Position numbers and translations under genes: made by a program. The notes beneath the pieces are model-generated. The model saw only the letters and a list, made by a program, of their open reading frames with translations. It was not told where the DNA came from and made no database searches. This document shows, piece by piece, positions 7,428 to 13,590 of a DNA stretch of 13,590 nt. The DNA lies in contig DHXK01000168.1 of NCBI GenBank assembly GCA_002413665.1, forward strand, positions 24,378-37,967. Direction: 5' to 3'. Each line of letters opens with the position of its first letter. Position 1 is the stretch's first letter. This DNA comes from Legionellales bacterium UBA5158 (lineage in GTDB: Bacteria > Pseudomonadota > Gammaproteobacteria > DSM-16500).

Positions 7428-8492
7428 ATGAGCAACACCAACCTTGATTTTCATGACCTTGCGCACTCCATTAAAACCTGGGGCAATACACTGGGCTTTC
7501 AGCAAATTGGGATTACGGATATCGATCTGAGTGCTTATGAAGGCCGATTTCTAGAATGGTTAAAGCTAGGGTTTCAGGGGAAAATGCGCTACATGGAACA
7601 ACATGGTAGCAAACGTTATCATCCTGAAGAATTAATCCCTGGCACGATAAGGGTTATATCAGCGCGCATTGATTATCTACCTCCTAGCACTGAGATCCCT
7701 CAAGTTTTGCAAGACCCTAATCTAGGCTATATTTCTCGATATGCGCTAGGACGCGATTATCATAAATTAATTCGTAAACGCTTAAGCCAATTAGCCAAAA
7801 AGATTTCTGCGCAAACTGATACCTTAGGTTTTCGCACTTTTGCAGACAGTGCTCCAGTACTCGAAAAACCTTTGGCGGAAAAAGCTGGATTAGGCTGGAT
7901 AGGTAAACACACCAATTTAATTAATCGTCATGCCGGATCATGGTTTTTTCTCGGTGAAATTTATACGGATTTACCTTTACCTATTGATACACCCGTAACG
8001 AATCATTGTGGTAGCTGCAGCGCGTGCATAGATGTTTGCCCGACGAAGGCCATCGTGGGTCCTTATCAGTTGGACGCTAGACGTTGTATTTCATATCTCA
8101 CGATTGAGTTACGTGAAGCTATCCCTGTTGAGTTTAGAAAAATGATGGGAAATCGCATTTATGGATGTGATGACTGTCAACTAGTGTGCCCTTGGAATCG
8201 TTATGCAAAGTTCACTGGGGAAACTGATTTCCATCCGCGACATGAATTAGCTGCGCCACAATTATTAGAATTATTTGCTTGGACAGAAGAAGAATTTTTA
8301 CAAAAAACTGAAGGTTCCGCTATACGAAGAATTGGACATGAGTGTTGGTTACGGAATATTGCTGTTGCATTAGGAAATGCACCGCATGATGAAAAAGTGA
8401 TTTGGACTTTACAAAATAAAATGACCCATCCATCAGCTCTTGTTAGAGAACATGTAGAGTGGGCTTTGCAACAACATTCAAACCTCGATTAG
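7428..8492 (+). CDS. queG: Epoxyqueuosine reductase QueG
   Basis: QueG is the cobalamin-dependent iron-sulfur enzyme that reduces epoxyqueuosine to queuosine at position 34 of GUN-decoding tRNAs. The 354-residue protein contains the catalytic aspartate D140 in FADSAPVLEKPLAEKAGLGW and a ferredoxin-like cluster set (C194, C197, C200, C204). The second set is C220 with C247, C250 and C254 (CDDCQLVCPWN). A HEAT-like helical tail around 300-350 is implicated in tRNA binding. All expected ligands are present and the length is typical. The ATG at 7428 has no good Shine-Dalgarno sequence, but the N-terminus LAHSIKTWGNTLGFQQIGITD fits the family from the first residues. The gene is divergent from nnr across an 88-bp spacer, the same arrangement as in E. 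coli. Confidence 0.97.
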   Translation: MSNTNLDFHDLAHSIKTWGNTLGFQQIGITDIDLSAYEGRFLEWLKLGFQGKMRYMEQHGSKRYHPEELIPGTIRVISARIDYLPPSTEIPQVLQDPNLGYISRYALGRDYHKLIRKRLSQLAKKISAQTDTLGFRTFADSAPVLEKPLAEKAGLGWIGKHTNLINRHAGSWFFLGEIYTDLPLPIDTPVTNHCGSCSACIDVCPTKAIVGPYQLDARRCISYLTIELREAIPVEFRKMMGNRIYGCDDCQLVCPWNRYAKFTGETDFHPRHELAAPQLLELFAWTEEEFLQKTEGSAIRRIGHECWLRNIAVALGNAPHDEKVIWTLQNKMTHPSALVREHVEWALQQHSNLD

Positions 8493-8577
8493 TAAGAATG
8501 ATGACTTAAAATGCTTCCGTAACTGTTATTTAAAGTAATGCAATTCTTGTAACTATTCAGCATAAGTAATTGTAATT

Positions 8578-8670
8578 CGTCATTGCGACTGCGAGCATAG
8601 CGCGGCAGGTGGCAACCCAGGCTTTAATGTCAACTGCCTGGCGCAAAAAGCAATGTACATTAAAATGACG
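8578..8670. repeat. MITE-like palindromic intergenic element (93 bp)
   Basis: The stretch is bounded by perfect 7-bp inverted ends, CGTCATT at 8578 and AATGACG ending at 8670. Inside are two competing inverted pairs: CCAGGC with GCCTGG (around 8617-8641) and TTTAATGT with ACATTAAA. The left arm (CGTCATTGCGA followed by GCGAGCATAGCGCGG) resembles dispersed intergenic palindromes of the CGTCATTGCGAG type found in many intracellular bacteria. No transposase is present. Only one copy is seen in this window, so the call rests on structure and resemblance. Confidence 0.5.
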
Positions 8671-8782
8671 ACCTACAATGAGTGTTGCTGTATAGCTACC
8701 AATTCTTGGTTCAACATCGCAGTGAATCGCATCAATTCAAAACAAATCACGGAAACTCAGAAGTAAAACTTGTCTTTATTTT

Positions 8783-8804
8783 CTCTGCCTCTCGCAAGGC
8801 AGAG
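8783..8804. terminator. Hairpin downstream of the BON-domain gene, possible weak terminator
   Basis: CTCTGCC (8783-8789) pairs with GGCAGAG (8798-8804) around an 8-base loop. On the + strand it is followed by TTTAGTT; on the minus strand, which is the direction of the BON gene ending at 8831, no U-tract follows. It may mark the end of that transcript or be a decayed repeat. Confidence 0.35.
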
Positions 8805-8830
8805 TTTAGTTCAGGCAACATAACTAATAT

Positions 8831-9379
8831 TTAATCTTCAGCTTTTTTTACTTGTACTTTTGATTTAACGCGTTTAACACCATGGACAGACTTCGCTAAC
8901 TTCACTGCATTTTTTATTTCTTCAGCATTTGCAGCAATACCTGTTAAATACACTACACCATTGGTTGTTTCAACCACGATTCCCATGACAGCAACATCTT
9001 GATCACCAAATAATTTTTCACGAACGAAAGTTCCTTTCACCTTTGCAGTGAGAGCAGAATCAGTCATAGGATGTTTGCTTTTATTCACTCTAAGATGCTT
9101 ATTATCCACATCCTTCACGTTAGGAACAGACTCAGCTAATTCTATTAATTTATTCGCTTCAGCATCAGTATCAACTCTTCCAGTTAACTCCACTTGGCCA
9201 GAATGACTAGTAACAGCAACTTTTGTAGCGGCAACAGAATTATCTGCAGAAAACTTTGCATGAATAGCTGCAACAATATCCGCATCAGCTGGTGTTAATG
9301 TTCCTGCGAAAGTAATCGAACTAGACATCATTAAAAATGACACGATACAAGTTTTTGTGATTGAATTAAAAACTTTCAT
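8831..9379 (-). CDS. Secreted two-BON-domain protein (OsmY-like)
   Basis: The 182-residue product begins with a standard signal peptide (KVFNSITKT, hydrophobic core, TFA at 23-25 before the cleavage site). Two BON domains follow, at about 31-100 (VEVTG-type core seen as GQVELTGRVDTDAEANKLIELAESVPNV in two parts) and 108-180 (GVVYLTGIAANAEE, then AVKLAKSVHGV). BON domains bind phospholipid surfaces; OsmY and similar proteins are periplasmic and stress-induced. A periplasmic envelope-maintenance role is inferred. An excellent Shine-Dalgarno sequence AAGGAG (complement of 9386-9391) sits six bases before the ATG. The gene stands alone, with gene-free sequence on both sides and a candidate promoter upstream, and seems to be its own transcription unit. 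The symbol is left blank because orthology to osmY was not established. Confidence 0.9.
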   Translation of the reverse strand: MKVFNSITKTCIVSFLMMSSSITFAGTLTPADADIVAAIHAKFSADNSVAATKVAVTSHSGQVELTGRVDTDAEANKLIELAESVPNVKDVDNKHLRVNKSKHPMTDSALTAKVKGTFVREKLFGDQDVAVMGIVVETTNGVVYLTGIAANAEEIKNAVKLAKSVHGVKRVKSKVQVKKAED

Positions 9380-9422
9380 CTAATACTCCTTAACATTCAT
9401 GAAATTTGAAAAGCTCGTTTAG

Positions 9423-9451
9423 ATTAAAACATCTCTCATAGCATTCAGCAA
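9423..9451 (-). promoter_or_regulatory. Candidate promoter for the BON-domain gene
   Basis: On the minus strand TTGCTG (complement of 9446-9451) and TTTAAT (complement of 9423-9428) are exactly 17 bp apart. The -10 matches five of six consensus bases and the -35 three of six. Transcription would start near 9416, leaving a leader of about 37 bases with the AAGGAG site. Confidence 0.4.
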
Positions 9452-9586
9452 GATGGTTTATTAAGTTCCATATTTTTAACTTTAAGATTGAAATAAATCC
9501 TGCTTTTAAATAACAGGCTTGCAATGTGACATTAGGCAGGCCATTAAAATATCAAGATATCAAAAAATGCAGAAAACAATATCAGC

Positions 9587-9620
9587 GCGGGATAGCCAAT
9601 GTCATTTTGGCAAGTCCCGC
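9587..9620. terminator. Strong interrupted hairpin at the end of the 89-residue orphan gene
   Basis: GCGGGA (9587-9592) pairs with TCCCGC (9615-9620), and inside them GCCAA pairs with TTGGC around a short loop. It lies 13 bp beyond the stop of the minus-strand orphan, where a terminator would be expected, although a U-run does not follow directly. The adjoining bases form the perfect palindrome CTAGTACTAG (9620-9629). Confidence 0.4.
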
Positions 9621-9632
9621 TAGTACTAGTAA

Positions 9633-9902
9633 CTACATTGAATAAATAGTTTTAGCAGGTTCCACGATCACATTAGGTTGTACCGATGCGTGTACATCTA
9701 ATTGATCCATACGATTTTTAAGAGACTCTGAAAAATCCTCATCTGAAACTATTGGTACAGCGGAGGATTGAGAATCCTTATTCCTAAAAAAATGACTAAT
9801 ATCCACATTACCTTCGCGCTGAAAAAACCTTGATAATGAAGCAGGACTGTTAGCTCTCTCTGGCGCCGACCAACAAGTGTATAACCCCCTAAATACACAC
9901 AT
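9633..9902 (-). CDS. Uncharacterised 89-residue protein
   Basis: I do not recognise this protein. It is polar and mixed, with a Cys/Trp-containing N-terminus (CVFRGLYTCW) and a middle part with two related aromatic-Arg pieces (LSRFFQREGNVD and ISHFFRNKDSQ). An acidic segment follows (SDEDFSESLKNRMDQLD), then a short tail. No signal peptide or membrane helix is evident. The start is preceded only by a weak AGAAAG. Support for it being real comes from its size without shadowing by another gene, a hairpin just past its stop, and a divergent layout with the gene at 9972, with which it shares a 69-bp AT-rich spacer. It could be a remnant of a longer gene or, less likely, a chance frame. Confidence 0.5.
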   Translation of the reverse strand: MCVFRGLYTCWSAPERANSPASLSRFFQREGNVDISHFFRNKDSQSSAVPIVSDEDFSESLKNRMDQLDVHASVQPNVIVEPAKTIYSM

Positions 9903-9937
9903 AAAATCTTTCTAAAAATATTATTTTAAAACTGTTC

Positions 9938-9943
9938 TATAAT
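9938..9943 (+). promoter_or_regulatory. Perfect -10 box for the 151-residue orphan gene
   Basis: TATAAT lies 28 bases before the ATG at 9972, in the AT-rich spacer shared with the divergent gene at 9902. No good -35 is visible at 16-18 bp, so an activator or an UP-like AT-rich element may be needed. Confidence 0.4.
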
Positions 9944-9971
9944 TAGAATATCTGATAAACCGGAGATTTAT

Positions 9972-10427
9972 ATGAGCATGTTCAGAGCAAATAGCGAATT
10001 AAACGAGTCAGAAAAAAAACTAACTGAAGCAGGGCAACAGTTGATAAGCGCAATGAACAAGGTCATCAGCACATCGCAAGGCAGTGTGAGCTTTTCAGAA
10101 ATTAGCTCTGAAACAAATGACCTCCTTGTCAAAGCAATGAAAAAAATACCGCCCATAGAAGCAGCTTTTTATAAATGTTTATCCGATCATGAAAATATAA
10201 GAACTAAAAATTTACAAGAAAAGTCAGGCGCTTTCAGCGAGACTCTTTCAGCTGTAGCGAAAAAATCAAAAGAACTTGGTGTTACAGTGAGAAAATCAGA
10301 GATGTCTGGTGTCTTAGAAGGTACAAGAAAAAGCGCAGAGTTAATCGGAGCAAGAATCAATTCAACTTGCGAAGTTTACTTGGAACAAAAAAAGCTCGAA
10401 TATAAACCGCCTTCACAAAAAATTTAA
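9972..10427 (+). CDS. Uncharacterised 151-residue helical protein
   Basis: I do not recognise this protein. It is rich in Lys, Glu, Ser and Ala. Residues 1-60 (SELNESEKKLTEAGQQLI onward) and 75-145 look like long amphipathic helices, possibly coiled coil, with no signal peptide or membrane segment and a basic, Pro-containing C-terminus (KPPSQKI). GGAG at 9962-9965 is six bases before the ATG, an excellent Shine-Dalgarno sequence, and a perfect -10 box lies upstream. These strongly support translation. It is divergent from the 89-residue gene and convergent with orn. The pair sits between queG and orn, which are near neighbours in E. coli, so it is probably accessory. Confidence 0.75.
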   Translation: MSMFRANSELNESEKKLTEAGQQLISAMNKVISTSQGSVSFSEISSETNDLLVKAMKKIPPIEAAFYKCLSDHENIRTKNLQEKSGAFSETLSAVAKKSKELGVTVRKSEMSGVLEGTRKSAELIGARINSTCEVYLEQKKLEYKPPSQKI

Positions 10428-10484
10428 CAGCATTTATTGCCACGGGGTTTAGTGTGAAAAGAAGGATTTATGGTTTTTAAGTTA

Positions 10485-10503
10485 GGCACCCACAAGAGGT
10501 GCC
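10485..10503. terminator. Hairpin between convergent genes (orn and the orphan at 9972)
   Basis: GGCACC (10485-10490) pairs perfectly with GGTGCC (10498-10503) around a 7-base loop, nine bases beyond the orn stop and in the only gap between two convergent genes. Flanking sequence is AT-rich (GTTTTTAAGTTA on the left) but lacks a clean U-tract in either direction. It could serve both transcripts as a weak terminator. Confidence 0.45.
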
Positions 10504-10511
10504 AAGCTAAA

Positions 10512-11069
10512 CTAAATCAATACATTGGGATTAATAAAATGTTCGCGATAATATTTTAATTCTTGTATCGAATCACGAATATCACTTAACGCTAGATGCT
10601 TAGATTCTTTATTCACGCCACCATAAACACGTGGCGCCCATCGCATAGCTAATTCTTTCAGCGTGCTCACATCTATTAATCGGTAATGAAAAAATCGCTC
10701 TAACGCAGGCATGTAACGACATAAAAAACGTCTATCTTGATGCACGCTATTACCACACATAGGCGACTTACCTGCGGGTAAATAGAGCTTTAAAAATTCT
10801 AAAGTTGCGGCTTCGGCTTCAGTTTCTGTGACTCTACTTTCTTCTACTCGCTTAACCAATCCAGAACCGTTATGTTGTCGCGTATTCCAATTATCCATAC
10901 AGGATAATAATTCATTAGATTGATTCACAGCAAACACAGGGCCTTCCGCTATCACATTCAGATTTGTATCTGTGACTATGGTAGCAATCTCAATGATGCG
11001 CTCTTTTTCGGGATCTAATCCGGTCATTTCCATATCGATCCAGATTAAATTATTTGGGTTAACTGACAT
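10512..11069 (-). CDS. orn: Oligoribonuclease Orn
   Basis: Orn is the essential 3'-5' exonuclease that degrades di- and very short oligoribonucleotides, finishing RNA decay and clearing pGpG from cyclic-di-GMP breakdown. The 185-residue product has the full DEDDh set: D12 and E14 in IDMEMTGLDP, D112 in NSVHQDRRFL, H158 and D163 in HLALSDIRDS, plus the tyrosine at 129 that helps fix dinucleotides. I chose the ATG at 11067-11069 (E. coli Orn is 181 residues); AGGA lies about ten bases upstream, and the 16 extra open codons further up look non-coding. It is divergent from plsY across 132 bp. In E. coli it lies close to queG; here an insertion of BON and orphan genes separates them. Confidence 0.96.
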   Translation of the reverse strand: MSVNPNNLIWIDMEMTGLDPEKERIIEIATIVTDTNLNVIAEGPVFAVNQSNELLSCMDNWNTRQHNGSGLVKRVEESRVTETEAEAATLEFLKLYLPAGKSPMCGNSVHQDRRFLCRYMPALERFFHYRLIDVSTLKELAMRWAPRVYGGVNKESKHLALSDIRDSIQELKYYREHFINPNVLI

Positions 11070-11201
11070 ATGTGTATATCCTATTTCCAAGGAAGAGCCG
11101 TGCACACAAGATGCCACGGGCTAATTTAATTTCTATTGGCTATTCTAACAGCACCGCTGGCGTATTAGAATTCAATACACAAAATATTTTATGAGCATAT
11201 C

Positions 11202-11810
11202 ATGCAGACCTATTATTGGATTACTCTAGTTTCGACCCTACTTGCTTATTGTGTAGGCTCACTCTCTAGCGCTGTTATCACTTGCAAAATCATGGGGCTA
11301 CCCGATCCTCGCTCACAAGGTTCAGGCAATCCTGGCGCGACTAACGTATTGCGTTTTGGTGGAAAAAAAGCAGCTATCATTACCTTGGCTTGCGATGTAC
11401 TGAAGGGAATGCTGCCGGTTATCATCGCAAAATTCTTTGGATTAGCCCCTTTCACTCTTGCTTGCATTGCCTTTGCCGCTTTTCTGGGCCATCTTTATCC
11501 AGTCTTTTTTAAATTTAAGGGAGGCAAAGGTGTTGCCACTGCCTTTGGCTGTCTCGTTGCATTGTCGTGGCCTTTGGGTTTATCCATACTTGCCACCTGG
11601 ATAGTCATGACTATTCTTTTTCGTTATTCATCTTTGTCAGCATTGATTGCCGCCTTAGTGACCCCCCTATTTGCGTGGTATTTTACAAATGTCTATTACA
11701 CGATAATAGCTAGCATGATGAGTGCTTTATTAATTTATAGACATAAGCGCAATATTCAAAATCTCCTACAGGGCAAAGAAGATAAAGTAGGAACAAAGAA
11801 AAAAGTCTAG
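11202..11810 (+). CDS. plsY: Acyl-phosphate:glycerol-3-phosphate acyltransferase PlsY
   Basis: PlsY is the inner-membrane enzyme that acylates glycerol-3-phosphate using acyl-phosphate made by PlsX, the first step of phospholipid synthesis. The 202-residue protein is strongly hydrophobic with several membrane spans. It carries the three conserved loops: GSLSSA at 19 leading to SQGSGNPGATNVLR at 38-51, DVLKG at 65-69, and FKGGKGVATAFG at 105-116. The C-terminus is short and charged (YRHKRNIQNLL onward) and probably cytoplasmic. Length is typical. The ATG at 11202 has only a weak GAG upstream. The plsY(+), tsaD(-), rpsU(+) order is the conserved gammaproteobacterial arrangement, here interrupted by the reductase pseudogene. 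Confidence 0.96.
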   Translation: MQTYYWITLVSTLLAYCVGSLSSAVITCKIMGLPDPRSQGSGNPGATNVLRFGGKKAAIITLACDVLKGMLPVIIAKFFGLAPFTLACIAFAAFLGHLYPVFFKFKGGKGVATAFGCLVALSWPLGLSILATWIVMTILFRYSSLSALIAALVTPLFAWYFTNVYYTIIASMMSALLIYRHKRNIQNLLQGKEDKVGTKKKV

Positions 11811-11870
11811 CTGATGACTGTGAAAGTGCCATCTGCTTTACATAATTAGTGATACACAAAAGGAGAATAT

Positions 11871-12262
11871 ATGGAATATCGACAGTTAGGACGTTCGGGT
11901 TTAAAAGTACCTGCGCTAAGTTTTGGAACAGGAACATTTGGCGGCACAACAGAATTTTTTAAACAGTGGGGCGACACGGATGTAAAGGAAGCCACCCGAT
12001 TAGTCGATATCTGCTTATGGAGACTGGCAAGACCGTATCTCAAGTGGCATTAAACTGGCTTTTACAAAGACCAACTGTGTGCAATGTTATTATTGGTGCG
12101 CGTAACGAAGAACAATTACGTCAGAATTTAGGAGCAACAGGCTGGCAGCTGACCACAGATCAGATTGCTAAACTCGATGCTGTGAGTAGACACTAGCCCG
12201 CTTATCCTTATTGGCATCAGATGGGATATGATGACATTCTTCCTAAACCCGTTCAGTGGTAG
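11871..12262 (+). pseudogene. Aldo/keto reductase remnant: internal deletion, frameshift and late stop
   Basis: The 5' end is intact: an AAGGAG Shine-Dalgarno sequence before the ATG, then about 49 residues of a typical AKR N-terminus (EYRQLGRSGLKVPALSFGT, ending in TRLVDICL). At about 12018 the sequence jumps straight into the C-terminal part in another frame (ETGKTVSQVALNWLL, then VIIGARNEEQLRQNLGA). AKR proteins run to roughly 330-340 residues, so about 200 codons are missing, including the catalytic Tyr and Lys region. In the second frame a TAG at 12194-12196 stops translation, yet the family sequence continues (PAYPYWHQ) to another TAG at 12260-12262. The gene is therefore broken at least twice. 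It lies between plsY and tsaD, ending 11 bp before the convergent tsaD stop, where no gene is present in E. coli. Confidence 0.9.
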
Positions 12263-12273
12263 CAGGGATCCGT

Positions 12274-13287
12274 TTACAAACTAGATAATCCTTCTAACCC
12301 CCAGCGGGGGAATACCTTGATCGCTAGATCATTGTGTTCCCCCGCCAACAATCGCTGACATCCCACATAGGCAATCATTGCACCGTTATCGGTACAAAAC
12401 TCATGACGCGGAAAATAAACGATGGCGCCTTCTTTGCCCATCGCGACAGCCAAATGTTCACGCAACATTCGGTTTGCTCCAACGCCACCTGCGACCACCA
12501 GGCGTTTAAAGCCGGTTAGACGTAATGCTCGCCGACATTTGATGATTAACGTTTCCACGACAGCAATTTGAAAGGCACAAGCGATATCTGCTTGGGTTTG
12601 TTCACCCAATCCATATTTTGCCGCCGTATTGACGGCAAAGGTTTTTAAACCACTAAAGCTAAAATCCAATCCCGGTCTATCTACCATAGGTCGCGGAAAA
12701 AGAAATCGACTCGGATTACCTTGCTCAGCCAGCTTGGCTAAGGCTGCACCACCTGGATATCCTAATCCTAATAATTTAGCGGTTTTGTCAAACGCCTCGC
12801 CTACCGCGTCATCTAACGATTCTCCTAATAATTCATAATCACCTAAACTGGCCACTTTGATGAGCTGCGTGTGCCCCCCAGATACCAACAAAGCAACAAA
12901 GGGAAACTCTGGCGGATCCGGTTCTAACATCGGAGCCAAGAGATGACCTTCCATATGATGGACCCCCAAAGCGGGGACATTCCAGGCATAGGCCAAACTT
13001 CGACCTACAGTAGCCCCAACTAACAGAGCACCCGCCAACCCTGGCCCTACCGTGTAGGCAACACCGTCAATATCCGCAGGTTTTAAATCTGCTTGAACGA
13101 TGACTGCTTGGACTAAGGGTATGATTTTACGAATATGATCTCTGGAGGCAAGCTCAGGCACCACACCACCATATTCGGCGTGCATAGCAACCTGACTGTA
13201 CAAAGTATGCGCCAATAAACCCCTTTCAGAGTCAAAAATTGCCGCCCCGGTTTCGTCACAAGATGTCTCAATACCTAAAACTCGCAT
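12274..13287 (-). CDS. tsaD: tRNA N6-threonylcarbamoyladenosine transferase catalytic subunit TsaD
   Basis: TsaD transfers the threonylcarbamoyl group from its adenylate to A37 of ANN-decoding tRNAs, in complex with TsaB and TsaE. From the ATG at 13285-13287 the product has 337 residues, the same length as E. coli TsaD. It contains GIETSCDET at 5-13, the iron-binding H111 and H115 in HHMEGH, VSGGHTQ, DDAVGEAFDKTAKLLGLGYPGG, FSFSGLKT, GGVGANRMLRE and CTDNGAMIAY. This start is preferred to a TTG seven codons upstream because the conserved N-terminus begins here. It is divergent from rpsU, with only 77 bp between them. tsaE lies in the same window; tsaB was not found. Confidence 0.97.
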   Translation of the reverse strand: MRVLGIETSCDETGAAIFDSERGLLAHTLYSQVAMHAEYGGVVPELASRDHIRKIIPLVQAVIVQADLKPADIDGVAYTVGPGLAGALLVGATVGRSLAYAWNVPALGVHHMEGHLLAPMLEPDPPEFPFVALLVSGGHTQLIKVASLGDYELLGESLDDAVGEAFDKTAKLLGLGYPGGAALAKLAEQGNPSRFLFPRPMVDRPGLDFSFSGLKTFAVNTAAKYGLGEQTQADIACAFQIAVVETLIIKCRRALRLTGFKRLVVAGGVGANRMLREHLAVAMGKEGAIVYFPRHEFCTDNGAMIAYVGCQRLLAGEHNDLAIKVFPRWGLEGLSSL

Positions 13288-13293
13288 AATTTT

Positions 13294-13322
13294 TTGCTTT
13301 TCTCTCAATTAGTCATTAGAAT
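13294..13322 (+). promoter_or_regulatory. Candidate promoter for rpsU
   Basis: TTGCTT at 13294-13299 and TAGAAT at 13317-13322 are exactly 17 bp apart. The -10 matches five of six bases and the -35 three of six. Transcription would start near 13329, giving a leader of about 36 bases. It would drive rpsU and, if the usual order holds beyond the window, dnaG and rpoD. Confidence 0.45.
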
Positions 13323-13364
13323 TTGCCATTCTTCATAAATAGTCGCTGGAGTAAAGTGCTTAAT

Positions 13365-13586
13365 ATGCCAACTGTACGTGTTAAAGAAAATGAAAACTTC
13401 GAAGTTAGTTTACGCCGTTTTAAACGCCTGTGTGAAAAAGCTGGCATTCTTGCGGATCTAAGACGTCACGAATTCTGTGAAAAACCTACCTGGAAACGCA
13501 AGCGCAAGAAAGCGTCTGCTGTGAAACGTTACCAGAAAAAATTGGTGCGTGAGCAAACTGCGATGGAAAGAGATCGCCGTAAGTAA
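13365..13586 (+). CDS. rpsU: 30S ribosomal protein bS21
   Basis: bS21 is a small basic protein of the 30S platform that helps initiation near the anti-Shine-Dalgarno end of 16S rRNA. The 73-residue product, with VRVKENENFEVSLRRFKR, CEKAGILADLRRHEF, EKPTWKRKRKKASAVKR and a basic C-terminus, matches the family along its whole length. The ATG at 13365 is chosen because the family starts with MPxxxVxENE; 14 upstream open codons do not fit. The best Shine-Dalgarno candidate, GGAG at 13348-13351, is unusually far away (13 bases). The stop lies four bases from the window end. It is divergent from tsaD, as in E. coli. Confidence 0.97.
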   Translation: MPTVRVKENENFEVSLRRFKRLCEKAGILADLRRHEFCEKPTWKRKRKKASAVKRYQKKLVREQTAMERDRRK

Positions 13587-13590
13587 ACAC

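Larger units (their letters stand above)
8493..8830. other. Gene-free stretch between queG and the BON-domain gene
   Basis: No convincing coding frame was found on either strand. The stretch holds the MITE-like palindromic element at 8578-8670 and a short hairpin at 8783-8804; the rest shows no recognisable structure. In E. coli queG lies next to tRNA-Gly genes and orn; no tRNA cloverleaf was recognised here. Confidence 0.6.

Noticed and set aside
8493..8577. Possible tRNA gene next to queG, as in E. coli
   Set aside because: No T-loop GTTC-like motif with matching acceptor stems could be found.
8671..8780. Possible remnant reading frame after the palindromic element
   Set aside because: All frames are short and broken, with no recognisable protein motif.
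9968..10156. Open frame of 62 codons on the minus strand
   Set aside because: It is antisense to the 151-residue gene, which has a much better ribosome-binding site and promoter.
11094..11122. AGCCGTG and CACGGGCT imperfect inverted repeat in the orn leader, possible riboswitch or operator
   Set aside because: Short, with a bulge, and not matching any known element; nothing else supports it.
12298..12310. CCCCC-AGC-GGGGG palindrome near the tsaD end, possible terminator
   Set aside because: It is inside tsaD coding sequence (the conserved FPRWGL region) and no T-run follows on either strand.

Overview
The window looks like a moderately AT-rich gammaproteobacterial chromosome, most plausibly from the Legionellales/Coxiella-like branch. 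The main support is gene order. queG divergent from nnr, followed by tsaE, amiB, mutL and miaA, is the classical gammaproteobacterial cluster, and orn lies nearby as it does in E. coli. plsY(+), tsaD(-), rpsU(+) reproduces a second conserved gammaproteobacterial block. The Legionellales placement is an inference from the acid phosphatase tail and the lineage-specific small genes; it was not tested by a search.

Left block (1-7339). The end of an HAD-type acid phosphatase (+) meets miaA tail to tail with a 16-bp overlap. Read on the minus strand, the order is nnr, (inserted gene), tsaE, amiB, mutL, miaA. Between nnr and tsaE a foreign-looking gene of unknown function (5203-5835, +) has been inserted. 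It has its own promoter and Shine-Dalgarno sequence and encodes a protein with two copies of a ~30-residue motif. hfq, which follows miaA in E. coli, is not here.

Middle block (7428-11069). queG (+) is followed by a 338-bp gene-free stretch with a MITE-like palindromic element. Next comes a secreted two-BON-domain protein, then a divergent pair of small orphan genes (9633-9902 minus and 9972-10427 plus), then orn. In E. coli queG and orn are close neighbours, so these ~2 kb read as an accessory insertion.

Right block (11202-13590). plsY is followed by the remains of an aldo/keto reductase gene. Most of its middle is deleted, its frame is shifted, and it has an extra stop near the end. tsaD (-) and rpsU (+) are divergent, and rpsU would be the first gene of the usual rpsU-dnaG-rpoD operon beyond the window.

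Functionally, four core genes act on the tRNA anticodon loop: miaA (A37 prenylation), tsaE and tsaD (t6A37) and queG (queuosine at position 34). mutL serves mismatch repair, and its motifs indicate the endonuclease-active, MutH-independent type. amiB splits septal peptidoglycan, nnr repairs damaged NAD(P)H, orn degrades di- and short oligoribonucleotides, and plsY starts phospholipid synthesis. No rRNA, tRNA, CRISPR array or intact insertion sequence was seen. The least explained parts are the inserted 210-residue protein and the orphan divergent pair.
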